Position numbers and translations under genes: made by a program. A DNA stretch of 64,000 bases from Coprococcus phoceensis (GTDB lineage Bacteria > Bacillota > Clostridia > Lachnospirales > Lachnospiraceae). The notes below the pieces were generated by a model. That model searched no databases and was not told the origin of the DNA. It saw nothing but the letters and a program-made list of their open reading frames with translations. The first letter of the stretch is position 1; each line of letters opens with the position of its first letter. Positions 55,709-64,000 of the stretch are shown here, piece after piece. The stretch lies in contig NZ_FNWC01000006.1 of the NCBI RefSeq assembly GCF_900104635.1, positions 372,001 through 436,000 on the forward strand. Reading direction: 5' to 3'.

Positions 55709-56248
55709 TTGAGTAGACTGAAAGAACAATACCAGAACGAGATCGTTGACGCAATGATCAAAAAATTTGGTTATAAAAATATTATGGAAGTGCCAAAACT
55801 TGATAAGGTTGTTATCAACATGGGTGTTGGCGAAGCAAAAGATAATCACAAAGTTTTAGAATCAGCTGTAGCTGACCTTGAGAAAATTGCAGGTCAGAAA
55901 GCGGTTCTTACAAAAGCGAAAAAATCAGTAGCTAACTTCAAACTTAGAGAAGGTATGGCTATCGGATGTAAAGTTACATTAAGAGGAGAAAAAATGTATG
56001 AGTTCGTTGATCGTCTGATTAACTTAGCATTACCTCGTGTACGTGACTTTAGAGGTGTTAATCCTAACGCATTTGATGGAAGAGGTAACTATGCTCTTGG
56101 TATCAAAGAACAATTAATCTTCCCTGAAATCGAATACGATAAGGTTGATAAAGTAAGAGGTATGGACGTAATCTTTGTTACAACAGCTAAGACAGACGAA
56201 GAAGCTCGCGAATTATTGACTCAGTTCAATATGCCATTTACAAAATAG
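55709..56248 (+). CDS. rplE: 50S ribosomal protein L5
   Basis: 179-residue 5S rRNA-binding protein. Uses a TTG start at 55709 after GGAAGGAGG ([16 protein letters not shown]). Family regions [13 protein letters not shown] and [17 protein letters not shown] are intact. Confidence 0.97.
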   Translation: MSRLKEQYQNEIVDAMIKKFGYKNIMEVPKLDKVVINMGVGEAKDNHKVLESAVADLEKIAGQKAVLTKAKKSVANFKLREGMAIGCKVTLRGEKMYEFVDRLINLALPRVRDFRGVNPNAFDGRGNYALGIKEQLIFPEIEYDKVDKVRGMDVIFVTTAKTDEEARELLTQFNMPFTK

Positions 56249-56265
56249 TAGGGAGGAAATATTTC

Positions 56266-56451
56266 ATGGCAAAAACATCTATGAAAATCAAACAACAACG
56301 TAAACAAAAATTCTCTACTAGAGAGTATAATCGTTGTAGAATCTGTGGTCGTCCACATGCATATTTAAGAAAATACGGAATCTGCAGAGTATGTTTCCGT
56401 GAATTAGCTTACAAAGGACAAATCCCAGGAGTGAAAAAAGCTTCTTGGTAG
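56266..56451 (+). CDS. rpsN: 30S ribosomal protein S14, zinc-binding type
   Basis: 61-residue short (C+) form with two CxxC zinc pairs, CRICGRPH and CRVCF. GGAGG precedes the ATG. The zinc form is usual in Firmicutes. Confidence 0.97.
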   Translation: MAKTSMKIKQQRKQKFSTREYNRCRICGRPHAYLRKYGICRVCFRELAYKGQIPGVKKASW

Positions 56452-56563
56452 ACTGAAAGCAACTTAGTGAAAACTAGGATATCCGTAGTAGAAGTGGTCG
56501 GTTTTCACCGGCTGCATCTGAAGGATGTAACAATAAAAGCAAAGAATAAGGAGGCAACTTCAA
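56452..56563 (+). other. rpsN-rpsH spacer
   Basis: 112 bp without a gene. Just after the stop it has GAAAGCAACT (56455-56464) and then GAAAAC, repeated after rpsH (56969-56978). A CGGT-TTTC-ACCG hairpin occurs near 56499-56510. AAGGAGG for rpsH closes it. Confidence 0.35.
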
Positions 56564-56965
56564 ATGACTATGAGTGATCCAATCGCAGATATGCTTACAA
56601 GAATCCGTAACGCAAACACTGCTAAACATGATACAGTAGATGTTCCAGCGTCTAAAATGAAAATCGCTATTGCTGATATTCTTTTAAACGAAGGATACAT
56701 TACAAAATATGACATCGTAGAAGACGGAAGCTTTAAGACAATCCGTGTTACATTAAAATACGGTGCAGACAAAAATGAAAAAGTTATTACAGGTCTTAAG
56801 AGAATTTCTAAACCGGGACTTCGTGTATACGCAAGCAAAGACGAACTTCCAAAGGTTTTAGGTGGACTTGGAACAGCTATCATTTCAACAAATCAGGGTG
56901 TTATCACAGACAAAGAGGCTAGAAAACTTAACGTAGGTGGAGAAGTTTTAGCATTTGTTTGGTAG
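56564..56965 (+). CDS. rpsH: 30S ribosomal protein S8
   Basis: 133-residue central-domain protein that in some bacteria represses the spc operon. [30 protein letters not shown] and the C-terminal GGEVLAFVW are standard. ATG 56564 follows AAGGAGG by nine bases; ATG 56570 would be an alternative. Confidence 0.98.
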   Translation: MTMSDPIADMLTRIRNANTAKHDTVDVPASKMKIAIADILLNEGYITKYDIVEDGSFKTIRVTLKYGADKNEKVITGLKRISKPGLRVYASKDELPKVLGGLGTAIISTNQGVITDKEARKLNVGGEVLAFVW

Positions 56966-57034
56966 CCCGAAAGCAACTGAAAACAGAGAAGCCATAGCCG
57001 CTTCTCCGAAAATTTAAGTGTAGGAGGTAAGGGT

Positions 57035-57577
57035 ATGTCACGTATAGGAAGACTGCCAGTAGCAATTCCAGCAGGTGTAACTGTTGAAATCGCTGAGAAC
57101 AACAAAGTGACTGTAACAGGTCCAAAAGGAACTCTTGTAAGAGAACTTCCAGTAGAAATGGAAATCAAAAAAGAAGGCGAAGAAGTTGTAGTAACAAGAC
57201 CAAGTGATTTAAAGAAAATGAAAGCTTTACATGGTCTTACAAGAACACTGATCAACAACATGGTTGTTGGTGTTACTCAGGGATATGAAAAAGTTCTTGA
57301 AGTAAACGGTGTTGGTTACAGAGCCGCAAAATCAGGAAACAAATTAACATTAAACTTAGGATACTCTCATCCAGTAGAAATGATCGATCCAGAAGGTGTT
57401 GAGACAGTACTTGACGGACAGAACAAAATTACTGTAAAAGGTATCGATAAAGAAAAAGTAGGCCAATACGCAGCTGAAATCAGAGATAAGAGAAGACCGG
57501 AACCATACAAAGGTAAAGGTATTAAATATGCTGATGAAGTTATTAGACGTAAAGTTGGTAAGACTGGTAAAAAATAA
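57035..57577 (+). CDS. rplF: 50S ribosomal protein L6
   Basis: 180 residues near the factor-binding site, with two repeated alpha/beta domains. [19 protein letters not shown] at the start, [19 protein letters not shown] in the middle, and [13 protein letters not shown] near the end. AGGAGG precedes the ATG. The 69-bp spacer before it begins with the repeated motif noted after rpsN. Confidence 0.98.
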   Translation: MSRIGRLPVAIPAGVTVEIAENNKVTVTGPKGTLVRELPVEMEIKKEGEEVVVTRPSDLKKMKALHGLTRTLINNMVVGVTQGYEKVLEVNGVGYRAAKSGNKLTLNLGYSHPVEMIDPEGVETVLDGQNKITVKGIDKEKVGQYAAEIRDKRRPEPYKGKGIKYADEVIRRKVGKTGKK

Positions 57578-57594
57578 TTAAGGAGAGTGTGAAG

Positions 57595-57963
57595 ATGGTT
57601 AGTAAAAAATCAAGAAGCGAAGTTCGTATAAACAAACATAGAAAATTACGTAACCGTTTCAGCGGAACTGCTGAAAGACCACGTTTAGCTGTGTTTAGAA
57701 GTAATAATCATATGTATGCTCAAATTATTGACGATACAGTTGGAACTACTCTGGTATCAGCATCTACTGTACAGAAAGATGTAAAAGCAGAATTAGAAAA
57801 AACTAACAACGTTGATGCAGCAGCATATTTGGGAACTGTAATTGCTAAAAAAGCAATTGAAAAAGGTATTAACACTGTTGTCTTTGACAGAGGTGGATTT
57901 ATCTACCAGGGAAAAATCAAAGCGTTAGCAGATGCAGCTAGAGAAGCTGGATTAGAATTCTAG
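57595..57963 (+). CDS. rplR: 50S ribosomal protein L18
   Basis: 122-residue 5S rRNA-binding protein. ATG 57595 is nine bases after AAGGAG and gives the standard [19 protein letters not shown]; an upstream GTG at 57589 is too close. [20 protein letters not shown] is typical. Confidence 0.97.
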   Translation: MVSKKSRSEVRINKHRKLRNRFSGTAERPRLAVFRSNNHMYAQIIDDTVGTTLVSASTVQKDVKAELEKTNNVDAAAYLGTVIAKKAIEKGINTVVFDRGGFIYQGKIKALADAAREAGLEF

Positions 57964-57977
57964 GAGGAGGAACACAC

Positions 57978-58487
57978 ATGAAACAAAATCGTATTGATGC
58001 TAGTCAATTAGAACTAACAGAAAAAGTGGTATCAATCAAACGTGTAACAAAAGTTGTTAAGGGTGGTCGTAACTTCAGATTCACAGCTTTAGTAGTTGTT
58101 GGTGATGGAAATGGCCATGTTGGTGCAGGTTTAGGAAAAGCTACTGAAATTCCGGAAGCAATCCGCAAAGGAAAAGAAGATGCTATGAAAAAACTCATTT
58201 CTGTTTCCTTAGATGAAAACGAAAGTATTACACATGATTTGATTGGTAAATTCGGAAGTGCTTCAGTATTACTGAAAAAAGCTCCGGAAGGTACTGGAGT
58301 TATCGCCGGAGGACCGGCTCGTGCGGTAATTGAGCTTGCAGGTATCAAAAATATCCGTACAAAATCATTGGGATCTAACAATAAACAAAACGTAGTACTT
58401 GCTACAATTAATGGATTAAGTCAGATCAAGACTCCAGAAGAAGTAGCTAAGCTTCGCGGTAAATCTGTAGAAGAAATCTTAGGCTAA
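57978..58487 (+). CDS. rpsE: 30S ribosomal protein S5
   Basis: 169-residue protein involved in decoding accuracy. [19 protein letters not shown] and [19 protein letters not shown] are conserved. No accuracy-altering change is obvious in the N-terminal loop. AGGAGG lies before the ATG. Confidence 0.98.
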   Translation: MKQNRIDASQLELTEKVVSIKRVTKVVKGGRNFRFTALVVVGDGNGHVGAGLGKATEIPEAIRKGKEDAMKKLISVSLDENESITHDLIGKFGSASVLLKKAPEGTGVIAGGPARAVIELAGIKNIRTKSLGSNNKQNVVLATINGLSQIKTPEEVAKLRGKSVEEILG

Positions 58488-58501
58488 GGAGGAGATTGAA
58501 A

Positions 58502-58681
58502 ATGGCAAATTTAAAAGTTACATTAGTAAAATCTACAATCGGTGCTGTGCCAAAACACAAAAAAACAGTTGAAGCTTTAGGTCTTAAAAAACTGAACAAA
58601 ACAGTTGTTTTACCAGATAACGCTGCAACAAGAGGAATGGTACAACAAGTAAGACATTTAGTAAAAGTAGAAGAAGTATAA
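58502..58681 (+). CDS. rpmD: 50S ribosomal protein L30
   Basis: 59 residues, [19 protein letters not shown] with the typical [17 protein letters not shown] 58502 after AAGGAGG is preferred to the TTG at 58496, which would crowd that site. Confidence 0.96.
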   Translation: MANLKVTLVKSTIGAVPKHKKTVEALGLKKLNKTVVLPDNAATRGMVQQVRHLVKVEEV

Positions 58682-58704
58682 GAAAAAGATAAGGAGGTGT
58701 CACG

Positions 58705-59145
58705 ATGGACTTATCAAACTTAAGACCAGCAGAAGGATCAAAACATAGTGATAATTTCAGAAGAGGCCGTGGACACGGTTCTGGAAATGGTAAAACTGCC
58801 GGAAAAGGACACAAAGGTCAGAAAGCACGTTCAGGCGGCACAAGACCAGGTTTCGAAGGTGGACAGATGCCATTATATAGAAGAATACCAAAAAGAGGTT
58901 TCACTAACAGAAATACAAAAGAGATCGTTGGTATTAACGTAAGCGCATTAGAGGTATTTGAAAACGATACAGTTGTTTCAGTAGAAACTCTTATTGAAGC
59001 TGGTATTGTGAAAAATCCTAGAGATGGAGTAAAAATTCTTGGAAACGGAGAGTTAACTAAGAAACTTACAGTTCAGGCAAACGCATTTAGTGCAAGTGCA
59101 GCAGCTAAAATTGAAAGTCTTGGTGGAAAAGCTGAGGTGATCTAA
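58705..59145 (+). CDS. rplO: 50S ribosomal protein L15
   Basis: 146 residues. The Gly-rich N-terminal region ([20 protein letters not shown]) and [20 protein letters not shown] are standard. AAGGAGG precedes the ATG. The stop codon overlaps the secY ATG by one base. Confidence 0.98.
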   Translation: MDLSNLRPAEGSKHSDNFRRGRGHGSGNGKTAGKGHKGQKARSGGTRPGFEGGQMPLYRRIPKRGFTNRNTKEIVGINVSALEVFENDTVVSVETLIEAGIVKNPRDGVKILGNGELTKKLTVQANAFSASAAAKIESLGGKAEVI

Positions 59146-60500
59146 TGTTAAAGACATTTCGGAAAGCATTTCAAATAGAAGAGATTCGAAAGAAAATTTT
59201 CTATACATTTGCAATGCTGTTCGTTGTTAGACTTGGATCACAACTGCCTACACCGGGAGTGGATCCAACTTTTATTCAAAATTTCTTTGCAAATCAAACT
59301 GGGGAAGCGTTTAATTTTTTTAACGCTTTCACAGGTGGTTCATTTGAACAAATGTCAATATTCGCTTTGAGTATTACACCTTATATTACATCATCTATTA
59401 TTATGCAGCTTCTTACAATTGCGATTCCAAAATTGGAAGAGATGCAAAAAGATGGTGAAGAAGGAAGAAAGAAAATTGCAGCATTTACACGTTATGTGAC
59501 AGTTCTTTTAGCTTTAATCCAGTCAACAGCTATGGCAGTTGGATTTGGACGCAGCGGATTACTTGTAGAATATAACTTTGTGAACGCAGCAATCGTAGTA
59601 CTTACATTGACAGCTGGTTCCGCATTCTTGATGTGGATTGGAGAGAGAATTACAGAAAAAGGTGTTGGAAATGGTATTTCTATCGTACTTTTGATTAATA
59701 TTCTTTCACGTATTCCAGATGACTTTAATACATTATATACTCAGTTTATGAAGGGAAAGAGCCTTGCAACAGCAGGATTAGCGGCGTTCATTATCGTAGC
59801 AATCATCCTTGCAGTTATTGTGTTTGTTATTTTCCTTCAGGATGGACAGAGAAAAATCGCAGTTCAATATTCACAGAAAATTCAAGGAAGAAAAAATGTG
59901 GGGGGACAATCTACATTCATTCCGTTGAAAGTGAATACAGCAGGAGTAATTCCGGTTATTTTTGCATCTTCTTTAATGCAGTTCCCAATCGTGATCGCAT
60001 CTTTCCTTGGAAAAGGTGATGGAGACGGTATCGGAAGTGAGATTTTAAGAGGATTAAACTCGAATAACTGGTGTAATCCAGAGAATATCAAGTATTCATG
60101 GGGATTGATTGTATACATTATCTTGACAATTTTATTTGCATATTTTTATACATCAATTACATTTAATCCGTTGGAAATTGCGAATAATATGAAAAAGAGC
60201 GGTGGTTTTATTCCAGGTATCAGACCAGGAAAACCAACTGTAGATTACTTAGCAAAGATTTTGAAATATATTATTTTTATAGGTGCTATTGGATTAGTGA
60301 TTGTACAGGTAATTCCATTCTTCTTTAATGGAGTTTTTGGAGCACATGTTTCGTTTGGTGGAACTTCTATCATCATCATTGTAGGTGTTGTGTTAGAGAC
60401 GTTAAAACAAATCGAATCACAGATGCTTGTACGTAACTACAAAGGATTTTTGAATAGTGGAAAAGGTTCTGTAAGCAGTAACAGCTTCCTTGGATACTAA
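59145..60500 (+). CDS. secY: Preprotein translocase subunit SecY
   Basis: 451-residue channel subunit of the Sec translocon, with ten membrane helices. Landmarks: RLGSQLPTPGVD near the plug region, ITPYITSSIIMQLL, GERITEKGVGNGIS, and the cytoplasmic loop residues NNMKKSGGFIPGIRPGKPT. It starts on the last base of the rplO stop, with GCTGAGGTG as ribosome site. It would export the GH20, GH89 and wall-anchored proteins seen here. Confidence 0.98.
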   Translation: MLKTFRKAFQIEEIRKKIFYTFAMLFVVRLGSQLPTPGVDPTFIQNFFANQTGEAFNFFNAFTGGSFEQMSIFALSITPYITSSIIMQLLTIAIPKLEEMQKDGEEGRKKIAAFTRYVTVLLALIQSTAMAVGFGRSGLLVEYNFVNAAIVVLTLTAGSAFLMWIGERITEKGVGNGISIVLLINILSRIPDDFNTLYTQFMKGKSLATAGLAAFIIVAIILAVIVFVIFLQDGQRKIAVQYSQKIQGRKNVGGQSTFIPLKVNTAGVIPVIFASSLMQFPIVIASFLGKGDGDGIGSEILRGLNSNNWCNPENIKYSWGLIVYIILTILFAYFYTSITFNPLEIANNMKKSGGFIPGIRPGKPTVDYLAKILKYIIFIGAIGLVIVQVIPFFFNGVFGAHVSFGGTSIIIIVGVVLETLKQIESQMLVRNYKGFLNSGKGSVSSNSFLGY

Positions 60501-60533
60501 AAACATAAGTAGGCAAGTAATTGTTTAGCTATT

Positions 60534-60580
60534 TAGCTCGTTGAATTTCAGTCTTGGTAGGATAGAAGTTCAGCGAGTTA
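60534..60580 (+). other. Stem-loop between secY and adk
   Basis: Arms at 60535-60545 and 60569-60579 pair over 11 bp with two G-T pairs and a 23-base loop. No T-run follows, so it is not a standard terminator. It could process or attenuate the adk message. Confidence 0.35.
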
Positions 60581-60615
60581 AAATGCTATATGGATATTTT
60601 TATGGAGGAAAGCAT

Positions 60616-61260
60616 ATGAAAATTATAATGTTAGGTGCACCTGGTGCGGGAAAAGGGACACAGGCAAAGAAAATTGCTGAAAAGTATTCGATTCCTCATA
60701 TCTCCACAGGAGATATTTTCAGAGCAAATATTAAAAACGGAACCGAGCTTGGAAAGAAAGCAAAGACATATATGGATCAGGGACTTTTAGTGCCGGATGA
60801 ACTTGTTGTAGATTTGGTCGTAGACCGCGTAAAGCAGGATGACTGCAGCAATGGTTATGTCTTAGACGGTTTCCCGAGAACAATTCCTCAGGCAGAGGCA
60901 CTTGACAAAGCTTTGGCAGCGATGGGAGAAGCGATGGACTACGCAATCAATGTGGAAGTTCCAGATGAAAACATTGTCCGCCGTATGTCGGGACGCAGAG
61001 CATGTGTGGACTGCGGTGCTACATATCATATTGTATATGCACCTACAAAAGAAGAAAATATATGCGATAACTGTCATGGAGAATTAATCTTAAGAGAAGA
61101 TGACAAGCCAGAGACAGTACAGAAACGTCTGAATGTATATCATGAGCAGACACAGCCATTGATTGATTATTATACAGAAAAAAATATTTTAGTAGAAGTA
61201 GATGGTACTGTAGATATTGATGAGGTATTTGCTGCTATCGTAAACGTGTTAGGAGCGTAA
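60616..61260 (+). CDS. adk: Adenylate kinase
   Basis: 214-residue enzyme for AMP + ATP to 2 ADP. P-loop GAPGAGKGTQAK at 7-18, AMP site HISTGDIFRANI, and the long lid with a four-cysteine zinc site (CVDCGATYH...ICDNC), the usual Gram-positive form. ATG 60616 follows GGAGGAAAGC; an upstream in-frame ATG at 60541 is inside the stem-loop. Confidence 0.97.
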   Translation: MKIIMLGAPGAGKGTQAKKIAEKYSIPHISTGDIFRANIKNGTELGKKAKTYMDQGLLVPDELVVDLVVDRVKQDDCSNGYVLDGFPRTIPQAEALDKALAAMGEAMDYAINVEVPDENIVRRMSGRRACVDCGATYHIVYAPTKEENICDNCHGELILREDDKPETVQKRLNVYHEQTQPLIDYYTEKNILVEVDGTVDIDEVFAAIVNVLGA

Positions 61261-61265
61261 ACATT

Positions 61266-62021
61266 ATGCCAGTTACAATAAAATCAGCAAGAGAAATTGA
61301 ATTGATGAAGGAAGCCGGAAGAATCTTGGAGATCGTTCACGATGAATTGGGGAAAGCATTACATCCGGGAATGACAACACTTGATATAGACCGTTTGGGA
61401 GAAGAGATTATACGCAGCTATGGATGCGAGCCTTCTTTTTTGAACTATAACGGATATCCGGCATCCATCTGTGTTTCTGTAAATGATGAAGTTGTTCATG
61501 GAATTCCAAGTGCGAAACGAGTCCTGAAGGAAGGCGACATCGTAGGTTTGGATGCAGGCGTTATTTATAAAGGTTACCATTCAGATGCGGCAAGAACCCA
61601 TGGAATCGGAGAGATCAGCAAAGAGGCAAAGGACTTGATCCAAGTGACAAGAGAATGTTTCTTTGAGGGAATAAAGTTTGCAAAAGAGGGCAACCATTTA
61701 TTTGAAATTTCTTCCGCAATCGGCAGATATGCAGAGGAACGTGGATACGGCGTAGTTCGTGATCTGTGTGGACACGGCATCGGAACAAAGCTGCATGAGG
61801 CTCCGGAAATACCAAATTACGATATGAACCGAAAGGGAATGAAACTTCGAAAAGGAATGACTTTAGCGATAGAACCGATGATCAACATCGGAGGTTGTGC
61901 CGTCAACTGGCTGGACGATGACTGGACAGTTGTGACAAGAGACGGTTCGCTGTCAGCACATTATGAAAACACAGTACTGATCACAGAAGACGAACCAATA
62001 CTTTTGACCTTATCGAAGTAA
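61266..62021 (+). CDS. map: Methionine aminopeptidase type I
   Basis: 251 residues. Removes the initiator methionine from nascent proteins. M24A metal ligands: GLDAGVIYKGYHSDAART (two D), CGHGIGTKLHE (H), and EPMI and HYENTVL (E). It starts 5 bp after the adk stop, so it is probably translationally coupled. Confidence 0.97.
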   Translation: MPVTIKSAREIELMKEAGRILEIVHDELGKALHPGMTTLDIDRLGEEIIRSYGCEPSFLNYNGYPASICVSVNDEVVHGIPSAKRVLKEGDIVGLDAGVIYKGYHSDAARTHGIGEISKEAKDLIQVTRECFFEGIKFAKEGNHLFEISSAIGRYAEERGYGVVRDLCGHGIGTKLHEAPEIPNYDMNRKGMKLRKGMTLAIEPMINIGGCAVNWLDDDWTVVTRDGSLSAHYENTVLITEDEPILLTLSK

Positions 62022-62034
62022 AAGAGGATGCAGT

Positions 62035-62289
62035 ATGGAAAAATATGAAGTTGGAATGCTTGCAAGATCCAAAGCCGGACATGATAAAGGGCATGTGTAT
62101 GTGATACATCAGGTGGATGAAACATATGTATATTTAATAGACGGTTCCGGCAGAAAACTTGAGAACCCGAAAAAAAAGAAAAAGAAACATGTACAGCTCA
62201 TATGTGAAAAGTATGAGCTGTCCGGAGTGGACGATGTTGCAATAAAGCGAATACTAAAATTATTTGATAAGGAAACAGGGAGGAATTAG
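62035..62289 (+). CDS. KOW-domain RNA-binding protein (L14e/L6e/L27e-like)
   Basis: 84-residue protein with an N-terminal KOW motif ([19 protein letters not shown]), a run of lysines (NPKKKKKKH at about 45-53) and a helical tail. Such proteins sit between map and infA in many Clostridia and are thought to bind rRNA or ribosomes. It begins 13 bp after map and ends two bases before infA. The exact role is not established. Confidence 0.85.
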   Translation: MEKYEVGMLARSKAGHDKGHVYVIHQVDETYVYLIDGSGRKLENPKKKKKKHVQLICEKYELSGVDDVAIKRILKLFDKETGRN

Positions 62290-62291
62290 AA

Positions 62292-62510
62292 ATGTCAAAA
62301 GCTGATGTAATTGAAATTGAAGGAACAGTAGTAGAAAAATTACCAAATGCAATGTTTAAAGTAGAATTGGAAAATGGCCATCAGGTCTTAGCGCATATCA
62401 GTGGAAAGCTTCGCACAAACTTTATCAAGATCCTGCCGGGAGATAAAGTAACTTTAGAGCTGTCACCATATGATTTGACAAAAGGAAGAATTACTTGGAG
62501 AGATAAATAA
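62292..62510 (+). CDS. infA: Translation initiation factor IF-1
   Basis: 72-residue S1-like OB-fold protein ([39 protein letters not shown]). Ribosome site AGGGAGG lies within the end of the KOW gene. It probably ends the upstream transcript segment, as a fresh promoter follows. Confidence 0.97.
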   Translation: MSKADVIEIEGTVVEKLPNAMFKVELENGHQVLAHISGKLRTNFIKILPGDKVTLELSPYDLTKGRITWRDK

Positions 62511-62517
62511 AAAAGTA

Positions 62518-62547
62518 TTGACTTTAAATAAAAAATAATGCTATAAT
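62518..62547 (+). promoter_or_regulatory. Promoter for rpmJ and the alpha operon
   Basis: TTGACT (62518-62523), 18-bp spacer, perfect TATAAT (62542-62547). A 10-bp hairpin (ACGTTTTCTA at 62557-62566 with its complement at 62578-62587) follows in the leader. Confidence 0.7.
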
Positions 62548-62628
62548 GTAAAACGAACGTTTTCTAGTATCTAATATTAGAAAACGTGGTAAATACAGGC
62601 AAAGCAGTGGATGAAAGGAGGATTTGAC

Positions 62629-62742
62629 GTGAAGGTTAGATCATCAGTTAAACCAATTTGCGAAAAATGCAAAATCATTAAAAGAAAAGGAAGCATCAGA
62701 GTAATCTGTGAAAATCCGAAACACAAACAAAGACAAGGATAA
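62629..62742 (+). CDS. rpmJ: 50S ribosomal protein L36
   Basis: 37 residues, a very short gene. Starts with GTG at 62629 after AAAGGAGG and reads [20 protein letters not shown], then [14 protein letters not shown]. The zinc ligands C11, C14, C27 and H32 are present (C+ form). Standard position between infA and rpsM. Confidence 0.95.
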   Translation: MKVRSSVKPICEKCKIIKRKGSIRVICENPKHKQRQG

Positions 62743-63043
62743 TTATCGTTGTCGATTTTGTGCGTGAGAGCACAAACATTATTTAGGCGGCTGTAGTGTG
62801 ACACGCCAGGCGGTGTGGAAACACTATTAATATACAGGGAAACTATTCCTCGATGTATATTGCTTATAATACCCGGTGTCATTTCCGGGAAAGGCTGTAG
62901 TATCTAGCAGCTGGGTACGTTATGATGTACCCCAATTTGAGACAATATTAACCAATGGGAATAAATATCTGCACACATTTCAGGCGATATTTTATCGGGC
63001 TGCAGTTATTTATTTACTAAAATTCAAGATGGAGGAAAATTAC
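62743..63043 (+). other. rpmJ-rpsM spacer, probable structured leader
   Basis: 301 bp without a convincing gene. It contains a hairpin TTGTGC-GTGAGA-GCACAA (62758-62775), an isolated TATAAT at about 62865, and several GC-rich self-complementary patches between 62785 and 62930. An in-frame upstream extension of rpsM from 62876 is open but has no ribosome site. S4-type feedback acts at this place in other bacteria; here that is only a suggestion. Confidence 0.4.
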
Positions 63044-63412
63044 ATGGCTCGTATTGCTGGTGTAGACTTACCAAGAGACAAACGTGTAGAAATCGGTTTG
63101 ACTTACATCTACGGAATCGGTAGAGTAAGCGCAACAAAAATTTTGGAGGCAGCTGGAGTAAATCCAGATACTCGTTGTAGAGACTTAACAGACGAAGAAG
63201 TAAAACAGATCAGTGCTGTTATCGATGAAAGCTATCAGGTAGAAGGTGATCTTCGTAGAGAGATTGCTTTAAACATCAAGAGATTACAGGAAATCGGATG
63301 CTACCGTGGTATTCGTCATAGAAAAGGACTTCCTGTTCGTGGTCAGAAGACAAAGACAAACGCAAGAACAAGAAAAGGTCCTAAGAGAACTGTTGCAAAT
63401 AAGAAGAAATAA
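63044..63412 (+). CDS. rpsM: 30S ribosomal protein S13
   Basis: 122-residue head protein contacting the P-site tRNA and the 50S subunit. [31 protein letters not shown] and the basic tail ([15 protein letters not shown]) are standard. ATG 63044 follows GGAGGAAAATTAC. Confidence 0.98.
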   Translation: MARIAGVDLPRDKRVEIGLTYIYGIGRVSATKILEAAGVNPDTRCRDLTDEEVKQISAVIDESYQVEGDLRREIALNIKRLQEIGCYRGIRHRKGLPVRGQKTKTNARTRKGPKRTVANKKK

Positions 63413-63583
63413 AAGTAGAGCACTTAGCGAAAGCAAGTTGTTAAACGCAGCTTGAGGTTAGTGCGAACTTTGTTCTTCGGAACTTAATGAGTGCGAGGGA
63501 ATACCGATGCACGAATTTAGTAAGAAGAACTACCTTATGAAAAGAAACAATATAACAAAAACAAAGAAAGTAGGTTAGTTTAA
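63413..63583 (+). other. rpsM-rpsK spacer
   Basis: 171 bp without a gene. It shares AGTGCGAACT (63460-63469) and TACCGATG (63502-63509) with the rpsL-rpsG spacer, and has a TTC-TTCGG-AA type hairpin at about 63470-63483. The ribosome site for rpsK is weak (AAAGTAGG). Confidence 0.35.
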
Positions 63584-63979
63584 ATGGCTAAAAAAGTTAC
63601 AAAAAAAGTGACAAAGAAACGTGTCAAGAAAAACGTTGAACGCGGACAAGCACACATTCAATCATCTTTTAATAATACAATCGTAACATTAACAGATGCT
63701 CAGGGAAATGCTCTTTCATGGGCAAGTGCTGGTGGTCTAGGATTCAGAGGTTCAAGAAAATCTACTCCTTATGCAGCTCAGATGGCAGCTGAGACAGCAG
63801 CTAAAGCAGCATTAGTACATGGTCTTAAATCAGTAGACGTTATGGTAAAAGGACCAGGTTCTGGTAGAGAGGCAGCGATCCGTGCATTACAGGCATGCGG
63901 TATTGATGTAACAAGTATCAAAGATGTGACTCCGGTTCCACATAACGGATGTCGCCCACCAAAACGTAGAAGAGTGTAA
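63584..63979 (+). CDS. rpsK: 30S ribosomal protein S11
   Basis: 131-residue platform protein. [35 protein letters not shown] and the C-terminal [15 protein letters not shown] are standard. Confidence 0.98.
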   Translation: MAKKVTKKVTKKRVKKNVERGQAHIQSSFNNTIVTLTDAQGNALSWASAGGLGFRGSRKSTPYAAQMAAETAAKAALVHGLKSVDVMVKGPGSGREAAIRALQACGIDVTSIKDVTPVPHNGCRPPKRRRV

Positions 63980-63995
63980 TAGGAGGATATAGAAC

Positions 63996-64000
63996 ATGGC
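63996..64000 (+). CDS. Start of next gene, presumably rpsD (partial)
   Basis: AGGAGG at 63981-63986 is followed by ATGGC at the window edge. Gene order suggests ribosomal protein S4, but only the first codon and two bases are visible. Confidence 0.35.

Overview
The window looks like a chromosome segment of a low-GC, Gram-positive, spore-former-related gut anaerobe, most likely a Lachnospiraceae of the [Ruminococcus] torques/gnavus (Mediterraneibacter) type. The supporting evidence is the rpoBC-str-S10-spc-alpha ribosomal gene order, strong Shine-Dalgarno sites, zinc-type S14, a Spo0A C-terminal-domain protein, a YesM/YesN two-component pair, and two very large secreted glycosidases (GH20, GH89) with FIVAR repeats and C-terminal wall-anchor signals. 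The species name is inference; the family-level call is firmer.

Layout. 1-3.2 kb: end of an envelope or capsule locus (LCP ligase-like protein, a small wall-anchored protein, CpsB-type phosphatase, CpsD-type tyrosine kinase). 3.3-10.9 kb: rpoB-rpoC. 10.9-20.1 kb: a c-di-GMP phosphodiesterase-like protein, two peptidases, a stand-alone Spo0A_C protein (minus strand), an HD hydrolase, an AEC transporter and a YesM/YesN sensor-regulator pair. 20.2-24.9 kb: rpsL, rpsG, fusA, tuf. 24.9-37.8 kb: an integrated mobile element. 38.2-48.1 kb: GH20 and GH89 enzymes that would remove N-acetylhexosamines from mucin-type glycans. 48.2-49.1 kb: a TauE/SafE permease. 49.4-64 kb: the S10-spc-alpha ribosomal supercluster with secY, adk, map and infA, ending at the first codon of the next gene (presumably rpsD).

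Main discovery. A mobilizable element of about 12.8 kb has inserted in the 3' end of tuf. A perfect 55-bp direct repeat (24873-24927 and 37711-37765) comprises the last 17 codons and stop codon of EF-Tu plus one base. The left copy completes tuf; the right copy stands alone just before what looks like the original tuf terminator (37800-37828). The element encodes a repressor with operator repeats, an excisionase-like protein, a tyrosine integrase, a CHC2 primase, a VapE-type ATPase, a Mob relaxase and TnpV. It carries matching GATAACA arm repeats near both ends, a candidate replication-site repeat cluster and a candidate oriT. No conjugation apparatus is visible, so it fits an integrative mobilizable element (IME).

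Its cargo is an AT-rich defence module: Vsr endonuclease (minus strand), an HTH-C5 methyltransferase fusion, an Eco47II-like restriction enzyme, an OLD-like ATPase with a TOPRIM-type C-terminus, and a second C5 methyltransferase. The ATPase wedged between the restriction enzyme and the second methyltransferase is the best candidate for an under-described system. Other points worth a look are a 49-bp repeat found once inside and once just outside the element, a 22-bp hairpin in the GH20 leader, nested stems upstream of the TauE gene, and recurring motifs in ribosomal-operon spacers.
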